Of a stretch of 64,000 nt of DNA, positions 59,018 to 64,000 are shown piece by piece. Both the position numbers and the translations under genes were made by a program. The notes below the pieces were generated by a model. The model made no database searches and was not told where the DNA came from. It was given only the letters and a program-made list of their open reading frames with translations. How positions within the stretch are numbered: position 1 is the stretch's first letter; the number at the start of each line of letters is the position of its first letter. This DNA comes from Salinisphaeraceae bacterium (lineage in GTDB: Bacteria; Pseudomonadota; Gammaproteobacteria; Nevskiales; Salinisphaeraceae): NCBI GenBank assembly GCA_002683405.1, contig NYTH01000032.1, positions 1-64,000 on the forward strand. Reading direction: 5' to 3'.

Positions 59018-60634
59018 TCAGCCACGGATTTCCGTGTGCACCTGATCCGGACTGTTCTCTAAGGCCTCCACGCAGTATCGCTCCTGAGGCTTCTCCGAGG
59101 CGGTTTTGGGAATCTCGTCCAGAATCTGGATGTAGCTGGGCACGAAGTTGCCCTCCAGCCGCTCGCGGCAGTGCCGGAACATGGCCTGCACGTCGGCCTC
59201 GCCAGCGGGCACCACGGCCGCCACGACATCCTTTTCGCCCGGCACACCGGAGGCGGCCTTGACGCCGTAGACAAACACGTCATCCACGTTGTCGTGCTCG
59301 GCCAGTTCCTTCTGCACGAAGCCCGGGTTGACGAAGTCGCCGTTGTGGCGAATGGCGTCGCCGTCACGCCAGTCGAAGTACAGCCAGCCGTCCTCGTCGG
59401 TATGGCACATGTCGCCGGTCCAGAACCAGCCGTCCTTCATCTTGGCGGCGGATTTTTCCGGAAGCTTGTAGTACTCGACGTGCGGACAACTGCCGTCGGC
59501 GTTCTGGAAGGCCAGTTCGCCGATCTGGTGCGGGGGGCATTCCTTGCCGTCCTCGTCGAAGATCTTGGCCACCATGGTCGCCGGCGGCTTGCCCATGCTG
59601 CCGATGGGGCCCACGCCCGGCGGGTTCATGGATACACCACCCTCGGCGGTGCCGTAGAATTCGAAGACCTCCAGGCCGAAACGCTTCTCGAAATTCTTCC
59701 AGATGGCCGGCGGCATGCCGGCAGCCAGCACGTAACGCACCGGGTTGTCGGCGTCGTCGGGCTTCTCGGGGTCGCTGTAAATCGCGGTGGTCATGCCGCC
59801 CAGCAGATTGAACTGGGTGCAGCCGTATTCACGGGTGATATCCCACAGCCGCGATTTCGTGAACTTGCGCGAGAAAACCCCGTGCAGGCCCATCTTGATG
59901 ACGTTACCCAGGGTGATGAGCTGGGCGTTGGCGTGGGTGAGCGACAGGCCGCTGTAGGGCACGTCGTCATCGCGCAGGCCGATGGCCGGCCCGAGCGAAC
60001 CGATGGCGCCAAAGCGGGCATACGGACCGACGATGGCTTTCGGATCGCCGGTGGTACCCGACGTATACAGCATCTGCATCTCGTCGGTCGATTCCTTCGC
60101 GGCGATGGGCAGTTCCGGCTCCGGCGCTGGCTCGGCCAGAATGTCCGAAATCAGCCTCGCGTTGGGCAGTCCGGACAGGTCGACTTCCCCGCCCGACGAA
60201 ATCACCCAGACCCACTCCAGCCCGTCAACCTCGTCGATGATGTTGCGCAGCGCCGGCAGGTTGTAGTCGCCCACAATCACACCCTTGCAGGACACGAACT
60301 CCAGCATGAACTTGAGCTTCTTGCCCTGGGTGCGCGGGTCGATGGGCACAAAGGTGGTGTTGGCAATGCCGCTGCCCACCATGGCGTCGACGAACTCGGG
60401 GTGGTTCATCATCATGATGGCGAAACGCTCGTTTTCGCCCATCCCGGCCGACTTCAGCGCATTGGCAAAGCGCTGACCGTTGACCCAGAGTTCGCCGTAG
60501 GTGCGCGTCTCGTCGTGGAAGTTGCCCTGCTTGTCGATATCCACGAAGGTCAGCGACTGGCGCTTCGGCTCGCGGCTTGCCCAGTCCTGCACCATGTACG
60601 GCAACATCATTCCGACCTGTTCTTCGGTCGCCAT
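59018..60634 (-). CDS. AMP-dependent acyl-CoA synthetase/ligase
   Basis: 538 residues from ATG 60634 (GGGAGGAAG upstream; an earlier TTG overlaps that site). The AMP motif is LYTSGTTGDPKAIVGPYARFGAIG, then EFYGTAEGGVSMNP, WFWTGDMCHTDEDGWLYFDWRDGDAIRHNGDFVNP, and the C-terminal lysine region PKTASEKPQERY. It activates a carboxylic acid to its CoA thioester by way of the acyl-AMP. The specific acid (medium chain, aromatic or steroid side chain) cannot be told. It is next to a thiolase and an acyl-CoA dehydrogenase. Confidence 0.92.
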   Translation of the reverse strand: MATEEQVGMMLPYMVQDWASREPKRQSLTFVDIDKQGNFHDETRTYGELWVNGQRFANALKSAGMGENERFAIMMMNHPEFVDAMVGSGIANTTFVPIDPRTQGKKLKFMLEFVSCKGVIVGDYNLPALRNIIDEVDGLEWVWVISSGGEVDLSGLPNARLISDILAEPAPEPELPIAAKESTDEMQMLYTSGTTGDPKAIVGPYARFGAIGSLGPAIGLRDDDVPYSGLSLTHANAQLITLGNVIKMGLHGVFSRKFTKSRLWDITREYGCTQFNLLGGMTTAIYSDPEKPDDADNPVRYVLAAGMPPAIWKNFEKRFGLEVFEFYGTAEGGVSMNPPGVGPIGSMGKPPATMVAKIFDEDGKECPPHQIGELAFQNADGSCPHVEYYKLPEKSAAKMKDGWFWTGDMCHTDEDGWLYFDWRDGDAIRHNGDFVNPGFVQKELAEHDNVDDVFVYGVKAASGVPGEKDVVAAVVPAGEADVQAMFRHCRERLEGNFVPSYIQILDEIPKTASEKPQERYCVEALENSPDQVHTEIRG

Positions 60635-60690
60635 GTCTTCCTCCCGCAAATTTGAATTCGTTGTCTTTGTATGACTGCTTCGGCGAATCG

Positions 60691-61929
60691 TCAGGTGGTC
60701 AGCACCGACACCACCAGGGCCGCCGCGTCGTCCTTGATGAATCCGCCCCCGTTTTCCGCCACAGCCACACGGGCGCCCTCCACCTGCCGCTTGCCGGCCT
60801 GCCCGCGCAGCTGTTCGGTAAGCTCGACAATCTGAGCGCAGCCGGTCGCACCGATGGGGTGTCCCTTGCGCAGCAGACCGCCTGACGTATTCACCGGAAT
60901 GCGTCCGCCCAGCTTCGTGTCGCCCGATTCGGCCAGCGGACCGCCTTCGCCGGGGCCGCAGAGACCCAGATACTCGTAATACAGAACTTCTGACGGCGCC
61001 GAGGCGTCGTGCAATTCGACGCAGTCGATATCGCCGGGCGATATGCCGGCTTCCTCGTAGGCCTGATGGGCGACCTTCTGCGGCAGCTTGATTTCATCGT
61101 CGCGCTCGTAATCCCAGCCGCTGGCCAGTACCGAGGATGCGACGCGAACACCGCCATCCGCGATACCCAGTTCGCGCGCCTTCTTCTCGCTCACCAGCAC
61201 AACGGCTGCCGCGCCATCACCGATGGGGGAACACATGGGCAGAGTGAGTGGCCAGACCACTTCGCGAGAATTCAGCACGTCATCCACCGTCAGCAGATCC
61301 TGATACTGCGCGCGGGGATTCAGGCTGCCGTGGTAGGAATTCTTGGCCGACACCGCGGCGAACTGCCGTTGGGTCGTGCCGTATTTCTTCATGTGCTCGA
61401 CGGCCCAGGCGACATAAATGTCCATGAAGATCGAGCGCGTCTTGCCTGCTCCCTCCATGTCCAGGTCGGCACCGGACGCCTTGACCGTCGCCTTGATGCC
61501 CTCGATGACGGCGTCCATGTCCTCGGTGTCGGCCGCCCCGGTGAACACGTCGAAGGTGCGCTGCTTGTCTTCGTGAAACAGCTTTTCCATGCCGACCGCC
61601 AGCACGCAGTCATACAGGCCGGCCGACACCATGGTGGCCGCCTGCTGGAATGCCGTGGATGCCGTGGCGCAGGCGTTTTCGACGTTGACCACCGGAATTT
61701 TGCCGATGCCGAGCTCACGCAGCACCATCTGGCCCGGCACGCACACCTGGCCGGTGATCACGCCGGCCGCCGCGTTTCCGACATAGGCGGCGTTCAGATC
61801 GTCCCTGGAAAGATTGGCGTCGGCGAGCGCGGCGTTGATGGCTTCTCCGGCCAGGTCTTTCATGCCGCGGTCTATATGCTTGCCAAAGCGGGTCATGCCC
61901 ACGCCGGCTACAAAAGCATTCTGTTTCAT
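60691..61929 (-). CDS. Thiolase-superfamily protein (SCP-x / lipid-transfer type)
   Basis: 412 residues. The nucleophile cysteine is in NVENACATASTAFQQA (near residue 86), and the C-terminal motifs are VELHDASAPSE and GLLRKGHPIGATGCAQIVELTEQLRGQAG with HPIGATG. The opening AFVAGVGMTRFGKH and the HDASA (not GEA) motif mark the SCP-x-like lipid-transfer thiolase branch, which cleaves branched or sterol-side-chain 3-oxoacyl-CoAs. It is encoded 57 bp upstream of the ligase on the same strand. It stands between two inverted repeats of the ACCACAGAG type. Confidence 0.9.
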   Translation of the reverse strand: MKQNAFVAGVGMTRFGKHIDRGMKDLAGEAINAALADANLSRDDLNAAYVGNAAAGVITGQVCVPGQMVLRELGIGKIPVVNVENACATASTAFQQAATMVSAGLYDCVLAVGMEKLFHEDKQRTFDVFTGAADTEDMDAVIEGIKATVKASGADLDMEGAGKTRSIFMDIYVAWAVEHMKKYGTTQRQFAAVSAKNSYHGSLNPRAQYQDLLTVDDVLNSREVVWPLTLPMCSPIGDGAAAVVLVSEKKARELGIADGGVRVASSVLASGWDYERDDEIKLPQKVAHQAYEEAGISPGDIDCVELHDASAPSEVLYYEYLGLCGPGEGGPLAESGDTKLGGRIPVNTSGGLLRKGHPIGATGCAQIVELTEQLRGQAGKRQVEGARVAVAENGGGFIKDDAAALVVSVLTT

Positions 61930-61953
61930 GGCGATTTCGAATTAGGGATTTTT

Positions 61954-62142
61954 AACCACGGAGACACAGAGCCACCGGATTCTGTATGGCCGGCATGGCC
62001 CAGGCAAGGCGCAGTGCCGCCATACCTGCCATTGTGAAAACTCTGCAAGAAGCAATAACCACAAAGACACGAAGAACACGAAGAACACGAAGCGGACCAT
62101 TTCGTGCCGCGTCTTCGTGCCCTCCGTGCCTCCCGTGATTAC
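61954..62142. repeat. Repeat cluster of ACCACRRAGACAC-type words
   Basis: AACCACGGAGACACAGAG (61954-61971) is one arm-like copy. A second, paired unit runs 62056-62142: left ACCACAAAGACACGAAG with ACACGAAG words at 9-bp spacing, right TTCGTGCCGCGTCTTCGTGC and CCTCCGTGCC. The units lie between the acyl-CoA dehydrogenase (stop 62149) and the thiolase (start 61929). They look like members of one repeat family with the copies at 47817 and 58903. Confidence 0.55.
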
Positions 62143-62148
62143 CGATTC

Positions 62149-63450
62149 TTAAAGCTTGTCGGGATCCATCAGGTAGTAGCCACCCTTGAGCGACAGCACG
62201 TGGTTCTCACCGTCTTCGATCATGGAGGCGCGGCAGTCGCGCATGATCTTTTCCAGCGGATACTCATGGGTGAGCCCGTTGCCGCCGAAAATCTGGATGG
62301 CGTCACTGGCGATCTGGAAAGACAGATCGGTGGCGGTCACCTTGGCGGTCATGGCCGCCTGCAGCGCCGGCACGTCGGCCGCCTGGTTGTAGTGCACCAC
62401 GCGACGCGTCAACGCGGCAGACGCTTCTATGCGGCGGAACATGTCGAACAGGCGATAGGCCACCAGTTGATGCTTGTAGATCGGCACGCCGCCCTGCTTG
62501 CGCTCGTGCGCATAGTCGTGCGCCATGTGGTAGGCCGAGCGGGCAGCGCCATTCCAGATGGCACCCATGAGGGCGTTGGCTTCGGCGTGGATGCAGTAAA
62601 CGGCCCGCTGGAAGTCTTCCGGACCGGCCAGCAGGTATTCCATGCCGACTTCGACGTCGTTGAAGAACACTTCGCCCTGCGGATCCCCACGCTGGCCCAG
62701 CTTCTCCAGCGGCTTGCCGCGGGAAATGCCCGGCAGGTCCATGGGAATGACCAGCACGCAGCCCTTCTCGTAGTCGGCGCCGTCGCCGGTGTCGGCGGCG
62801 GCGTAAAGAATGCACACATCCGCACAGGTACCGTTGGATACCCAGGCCGACTTCTGACCATTGATGATCATCTTGTCGCCCTTGAACTTCACCGTCGTAC
62901 CGGGGCGGCCGTACTTGGAGTCCGGATGGCGAATCATGCCCTGCGGATCGAGCGTGTCGCTGCCGTGGTCCGGCTCGGTGATGGCCCAGCAGCCCAGCAT
63001 CTCTTCGGGGAAACGATCCATGAGGAATTCGTTCTGGAAGATCATCGACAGGTACTGCGGCAGCATGCCGGCGGCCACTGAAATGGCCAGCCCGCCGTCA
63101 CCGTAGCCCAGCTCCTCGAAAAGGATGCAGAACATTTCCGAACGATCCTTGGGCTCCATCTCGGCCAGCATGCCGAGCGAGATGCCCAGATCATTGAACT
63201 GCTTGTGGAAATCCCAGAAGGGCGAATCCTTCGCGATGATTTCCTCGGCCGTCATGCGGTCGAGCTTCTGGCCGATGGGGCGCATGACCTCCACGGCGAA
63301 CTTGCGCAGCGTCTGCTGAAACTCACGCTGCACATCGTCCAGCGGCGGCTCGATGCCGAACTCGTCAAGCTTGTGCTTGGGGTTGGCCGGCCAGCTGTAA
63401 ATCGGCGCGCTGCGGTCGGGTGTCTGTAACTGGTCCTGTGCGGTTGCCAT
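62149..63450 (-). CDS. Acyl-CoA dehydrogenase
   Basis: 433 residues from ATG 63450 (GGAGGAG upstream). The FAD/substrate motifs include CWAITEPDHGSD (the AITExxxGSD FAD/adenine contact), NGQKSAWVSNGTCADVCILYAA and the C-terminal region LSFQIASDAIQIFGGNGLTHEYPLEKIMRDCRASMIEDGENHVL with the QIFGGNGL motif. It oxidises an acyl-CoA to the trans-2-enoyl-CoA. The usual catalytic Glu position is not resolved by eye. It is the third gene of the beta-oxidation-like block, after the SDR at 63600 and before the thiolase. Confidence 0.93.
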   Translation of the reverse strand: MATAQDQLQTPDRSAPIYSWPANPKHKLDEFGIEPPLDDVQREFQQTLRKFAVEVMRPIGQKLDRMTAEEIIAKDSPFWDFHKQFNDLGISLGMLAEMEPKDRSEMFCILFEELGYGDGGLAISVAAGMLPQYLSMIFQNEFLMDRFPEEMLGCWAITEPDHGSDTLDPQGMIRHPDSKYGRPGTTVKFKGDKMIINGQKSAWVSNGTCADVCILYAAADTGDGADYEKGCVLVIPMDLPGISRGKPLEKLGQRGDPQGEVFFNDVEVGMEYLLAGPEDFQRAVYCIHAEANALMGAIWNGAARSAYHMAHDYAHERKQGGVPIYKHQLVAYRLFDMFRRIEASAALTRRVVHYNQAADVPALQAAMTAKVTATDLSFQIASDAIQIFGGNGLTHEYPLEKIMRDCRASMIEDGENHVLSLKGGYYLMDPDKL

Positions 63451-63599
63451 ATTCTCCTCCGTTCTATGCGGGATGGCTGTTATTCGGAACTTTAGCCCGA
63501 CATTCAGGGGCAAAGTTGAATTCGTTGACGTTCGTTACGTTAGGTCAGGCGGTCAATAAGAACACTACCTCGCCGGGTAGTCACGGTCGGCATGTACCA

Positions 63600-64000
63600 T
63601 CAGGCCCGCGCGCCCCCATCAATCAGGAATTCCGATCCGGTGACCCACTTTGATGCTGATGACGCCAGGAAAAGAATCATGTTGCCGATGTCCTGGGGCT
63701 CGCCATAACCCAACGGCTGTACCTGCTCGAAGAGGGCTTCGGCCTCTGCCTCACTTTCCGCGAGACCCAGCCGGGCCCAGCCCTTGATGACGTTGTTGCC
63801 CATCTCGGTGCGGATAATGGCGGGATGGATCGAATTCACGCGGATGCCGTAGCCGAGCACCGCACATTCCTTGGCCGCCGCACGCGACATCAGCCGCGCG
63901 GCGCCTTTTGACGTGCAGTAGGCGCCCAGACCCGGGTAGCCGCCCTTGCCGGCTACGGAGGACAGATTGATGATCGATCCGCCCTGGCCCGCGGGCCCGC
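63600..64000 (-). CDS. Short-chain dehydrogenase/reductase, partial (5' end beyond window)
   Basis: About 133 residues visible. Upstream of the internal Met the frame continues to the window edge and holds SIINLSSVAGKGGYPGLG and AYCTSKGAARLMSRAAAKE, i.e. the catalytic serine region and the YxxxK motif (YCTSK). The visible remainder is RVNSIHPAIIRTEM, a variable substrate loop with many Glu, and the C-terminal TGSEFLIDGG. It is a classical SDR, probably a hydroxyacyl-CoA or sterol-type dehydrogenase. The N-terminal cofactor site is outside the window. Confidence 0.85.
   Translation of the reverse strand, partial: GPAGQGGSIINLSSVAGKGGYPGLGAYCTSKGAARLMSRAAAKECAVLGYGIRVNSIHPAIIRTEMGNNVIKGWARLGLAESEAEAEALFEQVQPLGYGEPQDIGNMILFLASSASKWVTGSEFLIDGGARA

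Noticed and set aside
1-64000. tRNA, rRNA and CRISPR arrays
   Set aside because: No cloverleaf-like GTTCGANTC context, rRNA-like stretch or regularly spaced identical repeats was seen by eye; a covariance-model search was not possible.

Overview
The window is GC-rich, densely coded bacterial DNA with short intergenic gaps. It looks like a chromosomal segment of a Gram-negative gammaproteobacterium. Signs of this are lipid A-type enzymes (LpxL-like, LpxO-like), an outer-membrane beta-barrel, lipobox lipoproteins, NhaA, RhlE, a purKE operon and a DesT/DesC/DesB-like desaturase cluster. The gene content is strongly biased to lipids and hydrophobic substrates: a CYP153-type P450, a second P450, two desaturases, two crotonases, acetoacetyl-CoA synthetase, a second acyl-CoA ligase, an SCP-x-type thiolase, an acyl-CoA dehydrogenase and SDRs. 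This suggests a marine or hydrocarbon- and fatty-acid-degrading lineage. The genus is not determined. No rRNA, tRNA or CRISPR array was seen.

Layout. 0-4.6 kb is a worn, mobile-element-scarred edge: the end of an IS3-type transposase, a truncated HicA toxin, a REP-like palindrome and a fragment of a REP-associated transposase. These surround an AraC regulator with a divergent desaturase and a CNNM/CBS protein. 4.6-12.4 kb holds a secreted repeat protein (paralogue of one at 54.6 kb), a membrane protein plus hydrolase-like lipoprotein pair, a TetR gene with operator palindromes, and a molybdopterin oxidoreductase. 12.6-19.4 kb holds CYP153, a DUF1329 protein, a flavin-dependent halogenase and a second P450. 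19.7-30.8 kb holds a glycosyltransferase, an epimerase, NhaA, a beta-helix lipoprotein, NnrU, purK-purE and an outer-membrane protein. 30.9-45.9 kb holds RhlE, small membrane proteins, orphan cytochrome-oxidase III/IV-like subunits, a nitrilase, an orphan FHA protein, two crotonases and an LpxL-like acyltransferase. 45.9-49.3 kb is a DesT-DesC-DesB-like unit with three matching operator-like sites. 49.3-64 kb is entirely minus strand: an esterase/peptidase lipoprotein, an LpxO-like hydroxylase, acetoacetyl-CoA synthetase, the second TPR-like paralogue and a beta-oxidation-like block that runs off the end.

The signals least explained by ordinary annotation are: (i) two miniature inverted-repeat elements, each inserted at a CTAG that contains the TAG stop of a minus-strand gene; (ii) three sites matching GTGNNCAMCTGTNNAC in the desaturase control region; (iii) a nearly identical 14-bp palindrome upstream of both a P450 and an oxidase-subunit pair; (iv) a secreted protein with an exact 32-residue repeat; (v) a two-member family of large secreted TPR-like proteins; and (vi) imperfect inverted repeats built from ACCACAGAGACACAGAG-like words beside lipid genes.
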